A DNA stretch of 64,000 nt, taken from the NCBI RefSeq assembly GCF_013410375.1, contig NZ_JACCFL010000001.1, positions 1,364,001 to 1,428,000 of the forward strand, in the 5' to 3' direction. Source of the stretch: Leifsonia shinshuensis. Lineage in GTDB: Bacteria; Actinomycetota; Actinomycetes; Actinomycetales; Microbacteriaceae. Positions within the stretch are counted from its first letter, which is position 1. Every line of letters begins with the position of its first letter. The notes below the pieces were generated by a model, which had not been told where the DNA came from, searched no databases, and saw only the letters and a program-made list of their open reading frames with translations. Both the position numbers and the translations under genes were made by a program. Below, piece by piece: positions 56,233-64,000 of the stretch.

Positions 56233-57435
56233 ATGACTTCCCCGTGGGCCCGCCGGCTCGTCGCCTCCCTCGTCTCCGCTGTCGCCGTCGCAGCCATCGG
56301 CTTCGTCGCCGCCACCTTCGTCCTGATGGTGGCCAATCAGCTGAACGCACAGGCGCTCGGCAACATCACCACGTATCTGGGGTGGCCCGCGCTCTCGGCC
56401 TTCGTCCTCTCGGCGATCGCCGCGCTGCTCGGCGGCTACGACCGGCGCTGGATCGCGGTCGTGGCCGGCGTCCTCGTCGGGCTCGTGAGCACGTTCATCG
56501 GCGAGATCGTCCTGTTCTCGACGCTGAACGTCACGCTGTCCGGCGCGGCCTGGGGCCAGCTCTTCACGCTGCTGATCTCGATCGAACTGCCGTTCTGGCT
56601 CGCCGTCGCTGTCGCGTTCCCGACCGCCGGCTACGCGGTGTTCGGCGCCGTCGAGGCGCAGGGCGGCCCGACCTCCCGCAAGATCGCGCTGGTCCGCATC
56701 CCCGCCGCCAACCTCAGCGAGGGCCTGATCACCCACATCGAGCGCGAGGCCGTCGACAGCGAGCTCGCGGACAAGCAGTGGGACGACTACGTCGCCGCGC
56801 TGTCCGCCGCCGGCTGGCAGACCGTGGAGGTCGCCAGCGCCGACCGGCTCGCGGACTCGGTGTTCGTGGAGGACACCGCCGTCGTCTTCGGCGACACCGC
56901 CGTGATCTCCCGGCCCGGCGCGGACGAGCGCAAGCCGGAGGTCGCCGGAACCGAGGCCGCGCTGCGCGCGCAGGGCCTCCGCCTCCTCCGCATCGAGGAG
57001 CCGGGCACGCTGGACGGCGGCGACGTCCTCAAGGTCGGCGACACCGTCTACGTCGGCCGCGGCGGCCGCACCAACGCGGAGGGCATCCGCCAGCTCCGCG
57101 CGCTGGTCGCGCCGCTCGGCTACACCGTCGTCGCGGTCCCGGTCACGAAGGCGCTGCACCTCAAGACGGCCGTCACCGCCCTCCCGGACGGCACTGTGAT
57201 CGGCTACGAGCCGCTCGTGGACGACCCGCGGATCTTCGAGCGCTTCCTGCCCGTCCCGGAGGCGCACGGCACCGCCGTCGTCGTCCTCGACGACGAGACC
57301 GTGCTGATGTCGTCGTCGGCGCCGGCCTCCGTCGCGCTGGTGGAGGACCTCGGCTACACGGTGATCCAGGTCGACATCTCCGAGTTCGAGAAGCTCGAGG
57401 GCTGCGTCACCTGCCTCTCGATCCGCATCCGCTGA
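56233..57435 (+). CDS. Dimethylarginine dimethylaminohydrolase fused to a four-helix membrane domain
   Basis: 400 residues. Residues about 8-138 form four helices (VASLVSAVAVAAIGFVAATF, FVLSAIAALLGGYD, AVVAGVLVGLVSTFIGEIVL, LPFWLAVAVAFPTAGYAVFG). From about 149 comes a complete DDAH domain with FVEDTAVVFGDTAVISRPGA, LDGGDVLKVGDTVYVGRGGR, the catalytic His in KALHLKTAVTALP and Cys in EGCVTCLSIR. DDAH hydrolyses methylated arginine to citrulline; the family is usually about 250-280 soluble residues, so this is a membrane-tethered form. TAGGCT (56220-56225) lies 7 nt before the ATG (leaderless). Confidence 0.85.
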   Translation: MTSPWARRLVASLVSAVAVAAIGFVAATFVLMVANQLNAQALGNITTYLGWPALSAFVLSAIAALLGGYDRRWIAVVAGVLVGLVSTFIGEIVLFSTLNVTLSGAAWGQLFTLLISIELPFWLAVAVAFPTAGYAVFGAVEAQGGPTSRKIALVRIPAANLSEGLITHIEREAVDSELADKQWDDYVAALSAAGWQTVEVASADRLADSVFVEDTAVVFGDTAVISRPGADERKPEVAGTEAALRAQGLRLLRIEEPGTLDGGDVLKVGDTVYVGRGGRTNAEGIRQLRALVAPLGYTVVAVPVTKALHLKTAVTALPDGTVIGYEPLVDDPRIFERFLPVPEAHGTAVVVLDDETVLMSSSAPASVALVEDLGYTVIQVDISEFEKLEGCVTCLSIRIR

Positions 57436-57455
57436 CGTCCGCCGACGCCCTCCAC

Positions 57456-57535
57456 ATTCGGCACGAATCGCGGCAATAGCCGCGCTATTCGCGACATTCG
57501 GCACGAATCGCCTCGACGCGATTCGGCACGAATCG
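57456..57535. promoter_or_regulatory. Three ATTCG-N3-CGAAT inverted repeats upstream of the ABC exporter
   Basis: ATTCGGCACGAATCG occurs at 57456-57470, 57496-57510 and 57521-57535. Each holds a perfect 5-bp inverted repeat around GCA. They lie just before the promoter of the exporter leader and just after the ddaH stop, an arrangement fitting cooperative operator sites. Interspersed-repeat origin is the alternative. Confidence 0.55.
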
Positions 57536-57554
57536 GGCAATCCGAAACTCGCTC

Positions 57555-57584
57555 TTGCGCTCTGAGAGATGCTGGGAATATTCT
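57555..57584 (+). promoter_or_regulatory. Promoter of the ABC-exporter leader
   Basis: TTGCGC (57555-57560), 18 nt, TATTCT (57579-57584). Transcription from about 57591 gives a leader of about 320 nt before the first ABC gene. Confidence 0.6.
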
Positions 57585-57639
57585 GTAGGGCTGCCTTGTC
57601 GCAGCATTCGGAAGACGCATCGGGCTAGGGGAGGACGCC

Positions 57640-57729
57640 ATGACAACGACTGAGAACACACGAACCGTGACCGTGTTCGGGCTCGTCGCCGCCGCGTACG
57701 CGTCCCCGGAGCCGGCCCCCGCCTGGTAG
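57640..57729 (+). CDS. 29-residue leader peptide (upstream ORF) of the ABC exporter
   Basis: ATG to TAG, 30 codons, with a strong GGGGAGGA ribosome-binding site 5 nt upstream. The peptide starts [20 protein letters not shown] and ends SPEPAPAW. It is encoded in the leader of a heterodimeric ABC exporter, as bmrB is before bmrCD in Bacillus, where drug-stalled ribosomes control transcription. The Pro-rich C-terminal PEPAPAW could be a stalling site. A RiPP precursor exported by the ABC pair is an alternative, but there is no modification enzyme nearby. Confidence 0.6.
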   Translation: MTTTENTRTVTVFGLVAAAYASPEPAPAW

Positions 57730-57756
57730 GTCCCAGGCAGGTACGCGCTTCCGGCT
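57693..57756 (+). promoter_or_regulatory. Competing RNA stems around the leader-peptide stop codon
   Basis: Stem A: CGCGTAC (57693-57699) with GTACGCG (57741-57747), enclosing stem C: GCCTGG (57721-57726) with CCAGGC (57733-57738). Stem B: AGCCGG (57710-57715) with CCGGCT (57751-57756) crosses stem A, so A and B are mutually exclusive. Such switching, read by a ribosome on the leader ORF, would suit attenuation. The remaining leader to 57913 holds no other feature I can name. Confidence 0.4.
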
Positions 57757-57913
57757 GACTGTCGCCGGCACCCGCACGGGGCATCCCGGTCCCGGCACGT
57801 CACGATCTCGTGGACGGATCCCTTCGGCGACCTCTCAGCACGCCGCACCGGGTCGAAGCCGACCCTGCGCACGAAGAAGAAGTCAAGAAACGCATTCAGA
57901 GAAAACGGAACTC

Positions 57914-59758
57914 ATGTCTATCGCTGAAACCCATCAGCACCCACCGCAAAGAGAAGAGAAGAAGCGCTCGGGGACGGTCCGCACCCTGCTGCGCGTCCTG
58001 CCGTTCGCGAAGTCGGCGGCGCCCCGCATCCTGCTCGGCATGGTCGCCGCGCTCCTGGCGAGCCTGGTCGCGCTGAGCATCCCGCAGGTGCTGCGCTGGC
58101 TGGTCGACGGCCCGCTCTCCACCGGCGACCCGGCGGCCGTGTGGCCGGCGGCGCTGCTCGTCGTCGGGCTGGGCGCGGCCGAGGCCGTGTTCATCTCGCT
58201 CCGGCGCTGGTTCGTGCTCACCCCGGGCACCCACGTCGAGGCGCGGATGCGCAACGCCCTGTACGAGAAGCTGCAGGACCTGCCGGTGTCGTTCCACGAC
58301 AGGTGGCCGAGCGGCCAGCTGCTGTCGCGCGCCGTCAGCGACCTGAGCCTGATCCGGCGCTGGCTGTCGTTCGGCATCGTGCTGCTCGTCGTCAACGTCG
58401 TCACCATCATCGTCGGCTTCGCCATCCTGATCGGCTGGAACTGGATCCTCGGCCTGATCTTCCTGGTGCTGTCCGTGCCGCTGTGGATCTACGGCTTCGT
58501 GTTCGAGAAGAAGTACTCGATCATCGCCCGGCGCAGCCAGGACCAGGCCGGCGACCTGGCGACCGCCGTCGAGGAGTCGGTGCACGGCATCCGCGTCCTC
58601 AAGGCGTTCGGCCGCGGCAAGCACGCGCTGAAGAGGTTCGAGTCGCAAGCCGAGGCGCTGCGCGGCACGGAGATCGAGAAGGCGAAGGCCATCGCCGGCA
58701 TCTGGCTGTGGCTGCTGCTCATCCCCGACGTCGCGTTCGGCATCTGCCTGGTCGTCGGCGTGTGGCTGGCCGCGCAGGGCCAGCTGACCGTCGGCGAGCT
58801 GGTCGCGTTCTTCGCGACGGCCACCGTCCTGCGGTTCCCGATCGAGTCGATCGGCTTCCTGCTCTCGATGACGTTCGACACGCGTACCGCGGCCGACCGC
58901 TTCTTCGAGGTCATGGACGAGGTCAACACGATCACCGACCCGGCCGAGCCGAAGCGCATCGCGGAGCCCCGCGGCGAGCTCGTCTTCGACGACGTGCACT
59001 TCCGCTACCAGGACTCGCCGGAGCGCTACCCTGACCTCCTGAACGGCATCGACCTCACGGTCCGTCCGGGGGAGACGATGGCGCTGGTCGGGCTCACCGG
59101 CAGCGGCAAGTCGACGCTGACCGCGCTCACCACGCGCCTGTACGACGTGACCGGCGGCGCGGTGAAGGTGGACGGCGTGGACGTGCGCGACCTCACCCGC
59201 TACGACCTGCGCAAGGCAATCGCGATGGCGTTCGAGGACGCGACCCTGTTCTCGGCGTCCGTGCGCGACAACGTGCTGCTCGGCCGCGACGGCCTTGACC
59301 CCGCCTCCGCCGAGGCGGAGCGCATCCTGACCGAGGCGCTCGAGATCGCGCAGGCCGGCTTCGTCTACGAGCTCCCGGAGGGCGTGGAGACGAAGGTCGG
59401 CGAGGAGGGCCTCAGCCTGTCCGGCGGCCAGCGTCAGCGGCTCGCGCTCGCGCGTGCCGTGGCGGCGGCGCCCAGCATCCTGGTGCTGGACGACCCGCTC
59501 TCCGCGCTCGACGTCGACACCGAGGCGCTGGTGGAGGCCGCCCTCCGCCGGGTTCTCGCCTCCACGACCGCCCTGGTCGTCGCGCACCGTCCGTCGACGG
59601 TGATGCTGGCCGACCGGGTGGCGCTGCTGGAGGACGGCCGGATCACGGCCGTCGGCACGCACCATGACCTGCTCGTGAGCAATGAGCACTACCGTTTCGT
59701 CCTGTCCTCCCTCGAAGAGGACCGCGACGAGGAGATCCTTCAGGAGGTGAACCTGTGA
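57914..59758 (+). CDS. Heterodimeric ABC exporter, subunit 1
   Basis: 614 residues, fused type IV exporter: six membrane helices (about 35-320; [40 protein letters not shown]) and one nucleotide-binding domain with [13 protein letters not shown], signature [14 protein letters not shown] and Walker [13 protein letters not shown]. After Walker B comes Asp instead of the catalytic Glu (DDPLS), which marks the degenerate-site partner of heterodimers such as BmrC or TM287. It is preceded by a long leader with an upstream ORF. Coupled to subunit 2 by GTGA. Confidence 0.9.
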   Translation: MSIAETHQHPPQREEKKRSGTVRTLLRVLPFAKSAAPRILLGMVAALLASLVALSIPQVLRWLVDGPLSTGDPAAVWPAALLVVGLGAAEAVFISLRRWFVLTPGTHVEARMRNALYEKLQDLPVSFHDRWPSGQLLSRAVSDLSLIRRWLSFGIVLLVVNVVTIIVGFAILIGWNWILGLIFLVLSVPLWIYGFVFEKKYSIIARRSQDQAGDLATAVEESVHGIRVLKAFGRGKHALKRFESQAEALRGTEIEKAKAIAGIWLWLLLIPDVAFGICLVVGVWLAAQGQLTVGELVAFFATATVLRFPIESIGFLLSMTFDTRTAADRFFEVMDEVNTITDPAEPKRIAEPRGELVFDDVHFRYQDSPERYPDLLNGIDLTVRPGETMALVGLTGSGKSTLTALTTRLYDVTGGAVKVDGVDVRDLTRYDLRKAIAMAFEDATLFSASVRDNVLLGRDGLDPASAEAERILTEALEIAQAGFVYELPEGVETKVGEEGLSLSGGQRQRLALARAVAAAPSILVLDDPLSALDVDTEALVEAALRRVLASTTALVVAHRPSTVMLADRVALLEDGRITAVGTHHDLLVSNEHYRFVLSSLEEDRDEEILQEVNL

Positions 59759-61569
59759 GCACCGCGACCGTCCTGGGCGTCGAAGGCGAAGAGCGCCACG
59801 ACCTCAGCAAGGAGGAGAGCCGGCAGATCCGCCGGCGCTCGCTGCGTCTGCTCGGCTCGCTGCTGCACCCGCTGCGCATGCGGCTGGTGCTGACCGCGAT
59901 CGTCGTCGTGGTGAGCACGGCCGGCCAGGTCGCGGGACCCGCGATCATCGCGTTCGGCATCGACAACGGCATCACCGCCCTCAAGAGCCAGAACTGGCTC
60001 CCGGTGGCCGCGGCCGGAGTCGCGTACCTGATCACCGGCGTCATCGGCGCCGTCCTGATCGCGTGGTACACGGTGCTGAGCGCCCGCATCAGCCAGGCGA
60101 TCCTGATCGACCTGCGCAAGCGGGTGTTCCTGCACACCCAGAAGCTCTCGCTGGAGTTCCACGAGTCGTACACGTCCGGCCGCATCATCTCGCGGCAGAC
60201 CAGCGACCTGGACTCCATCCGCGAGCTGCTGGACTCGGGCATCAACCAGCTCGTGCAGGGCTTCCTGTACATGCTGTTCATCGCGATCGCGCTGTTCTGG
60301 CTCGACTGGGTGAGCGGCGTCGTGCTGCTCTGCTCGCTGCTGCCGCTGTACCTGCTGACCCGCTGGTTCCAGAAGCGCTCGCAGGTGCTGTTCCGCATCT
60401 CGCGGGTGGCGTCGGCGAAGCTGATCGTGCACTTCGTGGAGACGATGACCGGCATCCGCGCGGTCAAGGCGTTCCGCAAGGAGAAGCGCAACGAGAAGGA
60501 GTTCGGCGGCCTTGTCGAGGACTACCGGGACGTCAACGCGCGCGTCATCCAACTGTTCGGGATCTTCGACCCCGGGCTCGTGATGATCGGAAACGTGACG
60601 GTCGGCGCCGTGCTGCTCGTCGGCGGCTTCCGGGTCGCGGACGGCCAGCTCGCGATCGGCGTGCTGCTCGCGACGCTGCTCTACACACGCCGGTTCTTCG
60701 ACCCGATGGAGGAGATGGCGATGTTCTACAACTCCTACCAGTCGGCCGCCGCGGCGCTCGAGAAGATCTCGGGCGTCCTGGAGGAGGAGCCGAGTGTTCC
60801 CGACCCCGTGAAGCCCACCGACCTGTGGACGGCCGAGGGCCACGTGCGCTTCGACGACGTGACCTTCGCCTACAAGCGCGACCGCGTCATCCTCCCGGAG
60901 TTCAGCCTGGACATCCCGGCCGGGCAGACCGTGGCGCTCGTCGGCTCGACCGGAGCGGGCAAGTCCACGCTGGCCAAGCTGATCTCGCGGTTCTACGACC
61001 CGAGCGAGGGCGCCGTCACGCTCGACGGCGTGGACCTGCGGGACATGCACCCGAAGGACCTGCGCCGCGCGATCGTCATGGTCACCCAGGAGGCCTACCT
61101 GTTCAGCGGCTCGGTCGCCGAGAACATCGCGCTCGGCAAGCCGGACGCGACGCGCGAGGAGATCGAGGAGGCCGCGAGGGCGGTCGGCGCCCACGAGTTC
61201 ATCGCGGGGCTGCCGAACGGCTACGACACCGACGTGAACAAGCGCGGCGGCCGAGTGTCCGCCGGTCAGCGCCAGCTGATCTCGTTCGCCCGGGCGTTCC
61301 TGGCGAACCCCGCGGTGCTCATCCTGGACGAGGCGACCAGCTCGCTCGACATCCCGAGCGAGCGCCTGGTGCAGGAGGCGCTGCAGACGCTGCTCGCCGA
61401 CCGCACCGCCGTGATCATCGCGCACCGTCTGTCGACGGTCGCGATCGCGGACCGGGTGCTGGTCATGGAGCACGGCCGCGTGGTCGAGGACGGCTCGCCG
61501 GACGAGCTCATCGCGGGCACCGGGCGGTTCGCGCAGCTCCACGCCGCGTGGCGGGACTCGCTGGTCTGA
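59755..61569 (+). CDS. Heterodimeric ABC exporter, subunit 2
   Basis: 604 residues, six helices plus one nucleotide-binding domain with [17 protein letters not shown], a signature altered to [14 protein letters not shown], and Walker [11 protein letters not shown] with the catalytic Glu. One consensus and one altered half is the usual complementarity in heterodimeric multidrug exporters (BmrCD, LmrCD). Membrane helices include [20 protein letters not shown] and [20 protein letters not shown]. Substrate unknown; drugs or lipids are likely. The gene is followed by a terminator. Confidence 0.9.
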   Translation: MSTATVLGVEGEERHDLSKEESRQIRRRSLRLLGSLLHPLRMRLVLTAIVVVVSTAGQVAGPAIIAFGIDNGITALKSQNWLPVAAAGVAYLITGVIGAVLIAWYTVLSARISQAILIDLRKRVFLHTQKLSLEFHESYTSGRIISRQTSDLDSIRELLDSGINQLVQGFLYMLFIAIALFWLDWVSGVVLLCSLLPLYLLTRWFQKRSQVLFRISRVASAKLIVHFVETMTGIRAVKAFRKEKRNEKEFGGLVEDYRDVNARVIQLFGIFDPGLVMIGNVTVGAVLLVGGFRVADGQLAIGVLLATLLYTRRFFDPMEEMAMFYNSYQSAAAALEKISGVLEEEPSVPDPVKPTDLWTAEGHVRFDDVTFAYKRDRVILPEFSLDIPAGQTVALVGSTGAGKSTLAKLISRFYDPSEGAVTLDGVDLRDMHPKDLRRAIVMVTQEAYLFSGSVAENIALGKPDATREEIEEAARAVGAHEFIAGLPNGYDTDVNKRGGRVSAGQRQLISFARAFLANPAVLILDEATSSLDIPSERLVQEALQTLLADRTAVIIAHRLSTVAIADRVLVMEHGRVVEDGSPDELIAGTGRFAQLHAAWRDSLV

Positions 61570-61587
61570 GCCTGTAGCGGCGACGGC

Positions 61588-61623
61588 GAAGGCCCCGGAA
61601 AGCTCGTGCTTTCCGGGGCCTTC
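61588..61623. terminator. Terminator between ABC exporter and surface-repeat protein genes
   Basis: Perfect 16-bp stem (61588-61603 with 61608-61623, left arm GAAGGCCCCGGAAAGC) with a TCGT loop between two converging genes. Confidence 0.88.
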
Positions 61624-61639
61624 TGGCTGGTGCGCCGGG

Positions 61640-63346
61640 TCAGCGGACGACGGAGAGGGTCACCGTGCCGCCGTCGTAGACGCCGGCGGACCAGTCGATC
61701 GTCACCGTGTTCTCGCCGGGGACGAGACCGGTGAGGGTGACGGTGCGCGTCCCGGCCGAGCCGATGAGGGGTTTCGCGGGAACGGTCGACGCGGTGCTCG
61801 CGCCGCCGTTGACACGGTAACCGACGCTCACGACCGCGGACATCGTGTTCGTCAGCGTGAGCGTCGCCGTTCCCGACGCCGAGACGGCGCCCGCCGTCGC
61901 GGTCGGCGCGGTCAGCGCCGCGAGGCCGATGTCCTGCGTCACCGAGTCGGCGGTGTCCGTGCCGGAGAGGCGGTACGAGCCGACCAGGGTCACGTCCGCG
62001 AGCGCTGGAGGCACCTCGCCCGTGAAGCGAACCGACGGTGTCTTCGCCGTGCCGCTCAAACCGAGGTAGATGTCGGTGTCGTAGGGGAGGCCGCCCAGCT
62101 TGTAGGAGCCGATCAGTGACGGCGTCCTGGTCGACCCGAGCACCGTGCCGTCCGCGCGGTACGCGGTCAGTGTGACGGACTCGGCGGTCTCCAGGCCGTC
62201 CTTCTTGCCGTTGGCGTTGGCGTCGTTGAACACGGTCCCTGCGATGCTGACGTGCTGGCGGACGCCGAACAGGAAGTCCGTGGTCTTCCGCGCCGTCAGG
62301 TCGGTGAGCTGGTAGCTCGTGCCCCAGTGGTCGACCACCGCGAAGTGCGTCGCGGGGATGCCCGCCAGCAGACCGGCCGCCTGCGCGACCGTGCCCGTGA
62401 CCGCGCCGAGCTGTGCCGAGGCGTCCGCGCCGAGGAGCCTCTCGGTGTCGGCCGCGTCGACGGCGGCGACCGCGCGGGAGAGGCCGGAGGCGAGCTTCGT
62501 CAGGTAGTCGTTGCGGGGCGTCGTGCTGAGGTCGCCGGTGTCGAGCAGGGCCGGGTCCATCGCGAGAAGGGCGTCGGCGCTGCCCGAGCCGATCAGGTCG
62601 ATGAGCGCCGTGACGCGCGAGGTGTTCGCGAGGAGTTCGCCGATCGTCAGGTTGAACGGCGAGCGCATCACGACGTACGCGCCCTCCGGGACATCGGTGA
62701 AGGTGATCGGCTGCCCGTTCGCGGTCGTGCGGAACCGGATGGCGTCGCCCAGGTCGAGCGAGCCGCCCAGCGCCCCGGCGACCGCCGACCCGACGTCGAT
62801 CGCGGCGAGCGAGCCGTCAGCGATCGCCTTCTGGGTGGCGAGCACGTCGATGAGGATCACGGTCTTGCCGTTGAGGGCGCTCTCGCCGGCGTCCCGGACG
62901 CCGTTGCCGTTGCTGTCGGCGAACACCGTCACCGTCAGGTCGGTCTGACGGATGGCCGGGAGGTCGGCGACGCCCACGAGGGAGAGGCCGTGGACGGTGG
63001 TCTGCGCCGCGGCGCCGGAGCGGTAGCCGTCCGCGCTCGCCGTGGCGAAGTAGGTGCCGGCAGGGAGCCCGGTGGCCGAGTAGACGCCGAGAGCGTTGGT
63101 GGTGACGCTGCGCAGCGCACCGGTGTGCGCCGCCGCGTCCTCCGCGCTGCCGTAGAGCTCGACGGTGGCTTTCGGGAGCGGGAGGTCGCCGAGCGACAGG
63201 ACGCCGTCGCGGTCGGCGTCGTGGAAGACGGTGCCGGTGACGGTGTACACGGACGGGGTCGCGGCCGCGGGCGCGGCGGCGCCGACTGCGGCGACGGCCG
63301 AGATGGTCAGTGCCGCGGCCATCTGGAGAAGTGGTGCAGATTTCAC
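61640..63346 (-). CDS. Secreted SdrD B-like repeat protein without wall anchor
   Basis: 568 residues from the GTG at 63346. A signal peptide (MKSAPLLQMAAALTISAVAA, ending APAAAT) is followed by three SdrD/Cna-B-like modules marked by Ca2+-type loops: VFHDADRDGVLSLGDLPLP, VFADSNGNGVRDAGESALN and VFNDANANGKKDGLETAES. The protein ends GGTVTLSVVR with no LPXTG-type signal, so it is probably released. TATCGT (63359-63354, minus) lies 7 nt before the GTG, a leaderless start that fixes the N-terminus; the longer open frame to 63433 is rejected. Role likely structural or adhesive. Confidence 0.82.
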   Translation of the reverse strand: MKSAPLLQMAAALTISAVAAVGAAAPAAATPSVYTVTGTVFHDADRDGVLSLGDLPLPKATVELYGSAEDAAAHTGALRSVTTNALGVYSATGLPAGTYFATASADGYRSGAAAQTTVHGLSLVGVADLPAIRQTDLTVTVFADSNGNGVRDAGESALNGKTVILIDVLATQKAIADGSLAAIDVGSAVAGALGGSLDLGDAIRFRTTANGQPITFTDVPEGAYVVMRSPFNLTIGELLANTSRVTALIDLIGSGSADALLAMDPALLDTGDLSTTPRNDYLTKLASGLSRAVAAVDAADTERLLGADASAQLGAVTGTVAQAAGLLAGIPATHFAVVDHWGTSYQLTDLTARKTTDFLFGVRQHVSIAGTVFNDANANGKKDGLETAESVTLTAYRADGTVLGSTRTPSLIGSYKLGGLPYDTDIYLGLSGTAKTPSVRFTGEVPPALADVTLVGSYRLSGTDTADSVTQDIGLAALTAPTATAGAVSASGTATLTLTNTMSAVVSVGYRVNGGASTASTVPAKPLIGSAGTRTVTLTGLVPGENTVTIDWSAGVYDGGTVTLSVVR

Positions 63347-63370
63347 ATCCCACACGATACACGCCACACG

Positions 63371-63412
63371 GGCAAGCCCCGGATCGTCGGAGGGGGCGAT
63401 CCGGGGCTTGCC
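63371..63412 (-). terminator. Terminator of the gene at the right edge
   Basis: Perfect 16-bp stem (63371-63386 with 63397-63412, left arm GGCAAGCCCCGGATCG) with a 10-nt loop. It is 75 nt past the end of the minus-strand gene at 63488 and just before the promoter of the next one. Confidence 0.8.
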
Positions 63413-63487
63413 GCCGTGGTCGGGACGGGCCAAGGGGTTGGTTACGGGTTGGGTTGACGGCCCGTCGTCCGACCAGGTCTGAATGGT

Positions 63488-64000
63488 TCAGGTGCGTGTC
63501 GTGCGGCGCACCGTCCGATGGTCGAGCCGGCCGCGGCCGCGGAACAGCGGGAGGCGCTGCACGAGCGAGGCGCCGCCGTCGAGGACCGCGACCTCCGCGC
63601 CCGCGTCGATCAGCTCGGCGGCCGCGGCGGTGTCGACCTCGCGCTCCGATCCGCCGTCGACGACGGTCAGGCAGCCCGCGGTCACCGCGCGCCCCGCGGC
63701 GGCGGTCACGATCACCCCGGAGGTCGCCGGTGCGACGATCCCGCGGATGGCGCGGGCCAGCTCGGCGCGTTCGCCCTGACGTGCGTCGCAGCGCCCGGGG
63801 AAGCCGTCGCCCAGGTCGAGGATCCGCAGCCGGGATCCGGTCGCGGCCTCGATGTCGGCCGCGACGCCGATCGCCCGGACGATCTCGGCCACGTACTCGG
63901 CGGGGCTGCCGTTCTGCGGGAGGGTGAGGGACAGGCCGGAGAGCCGGATCCCGAGGCCGTGGGCGGCACGCGCGGCGGCGACCGCTTCCGCCGGCGTCAT
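63488..64000 (-). CDS. PLP-dependent decarboxylase-like protein, cut by window edge
   Basis: 170 residues are visible, from an ATG exactly at the edge that may be internal. GLGIRLSGLSLTLPQNGSPA followed by LRILDLGDGFPGRC resembles the barrel segment of fold-type III ornithine/diaminopimelate decarboxylases (normally a GGGFP loop). Only about 110 residues follow, fewer than the usual C-terminal sheet domain, and the conserved CDxxD motif is not seen. It may be a short or degenerate family member. Low certainty about function. Confidence 0.5.
   Translation of the reverse strand: MTPAEAVAAARAAHGLGIRLSGLSLTLPQNGSPAEYVAEIVRAIGVAADIEAATGSRLRILDLGDGFPGRCDARQGERAELARAIRGIVAPATSGVIVTAAAGRAVTAGCLTVVDGGSEREVDTAAAAELIDAGAEVAVLDGGASLVQRLPLFRGRGRLDHRTVRRTTRT

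Noticed and set aside
57456..57535. CRISPR-like array
   Set aside because: Only three 15-bp repeats with unequal 10-25-bp gaps and no cas genes; better read as operator sites or small repeats.
57640..57729. RiPP precursor exported by the ABC pair
   Set aside because: No lanthionine, cyclodehydratase or radical-SAM gene is nearby and the exporter lacks a peptidase C39 domain; a leader peptide is more likely, though not proven.

Overview
The window is chromosomal DNA of a high-GC actinobacterium, most likely family Microbacteriaceae and Leifsonia-like. The inference rests on strong G/C third-position bias, the conserved gene order (truA-rplM-rpsI-glmM; coaA/glmS-acpS-alr-tsaE; tsaB-rimI-tsaD; groES; guaB, guaB3, guaA; pcrA; sucCD-perM-purN-purH), many GTG starts with 4-bp GTGA/ATGA overlaps, and many start codons lying 6-8 nt after a TAnnnT -10 box (leaderless transcription). 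Genus is inference. Both ends cut a gene: truA lacks its 5' part and a PLP-decarboxylase-like gene runs off the right edge. No rRNA, tRNA, IS element or CRISPR array was seen.

Layout. 1-8.9 kb: tRNA modification, ribosomal proteins L13/S9, and amino-sugar/cell-wall supply (glmM, glmS, alr), with coaA and two tandem XRE regulators on the minus strand. 8.9-13.1 kb: a minus-strand catabolic-looking cluster (ROK regulator, sugar-type MFS transporter, carboxylesterase). 13.1-20.5 kb: tsaB-rimI-tsaD, a PYGQQ-repeat membrane protein, a THUMP-like methyltransferase, groES with a CIRCE-like operator, an EamA permease and guaB. 20.5-24.7 kb: a metallo-beta-lactamase/MarR/SRPBCC operon under a perfect 24-bp palindrome, then an ABC-F ATPase and a small unknown protein.

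24.7-29.1 kb is an accessory island. It holds a decayed secreted-protein gene facing away from a five-gene operon: an aromatic-rich secreted peptide, a lipoprotein, a peptidoglycan-binding membrane adaptor, an ABC ATPase and an FtsX-like permease. It resembles a bacteriocin/secreted-peptide export locus and is my best candidate for an undescribed system. 29.1-45 kb: tautomerase, MalY-type lyase, guaB3, glpD, a KhtTU-like K+/H+ antiporter pair, SURF1, DUF3817, guaA, a Bax-inhibitor-like protein, a GDPD phosphodiesterase, pcrA and an FUSC transporter. guaA and SURF1 may use ATT/ATC start codons.

45-47.6 kb: an MpaB-like oxygenase with an 18-bp minisatellite tail, coupled to a thioester-domain surface protein with an LAATG (class E sortase type) sorting signal. 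47.8-56.1 kb: sucCD, membrane proteins, purN-purH, and a Leu/Glu-type dehydrogenase. 56.2-61.6 kb: a membrane-fused DDAH, then a heterodimeric ABC exporter. The exporter follows a roughly 320-nt leader carrying three ATTCG-N3-CGAAT repeats, a promoter and a 29-codon upstream ORF with competing stems, suggesting ribosome-mediated attenuation. 61.6-64 kb: a secreted SdrD-B-like protein and the partial decarboxylase-like gene.
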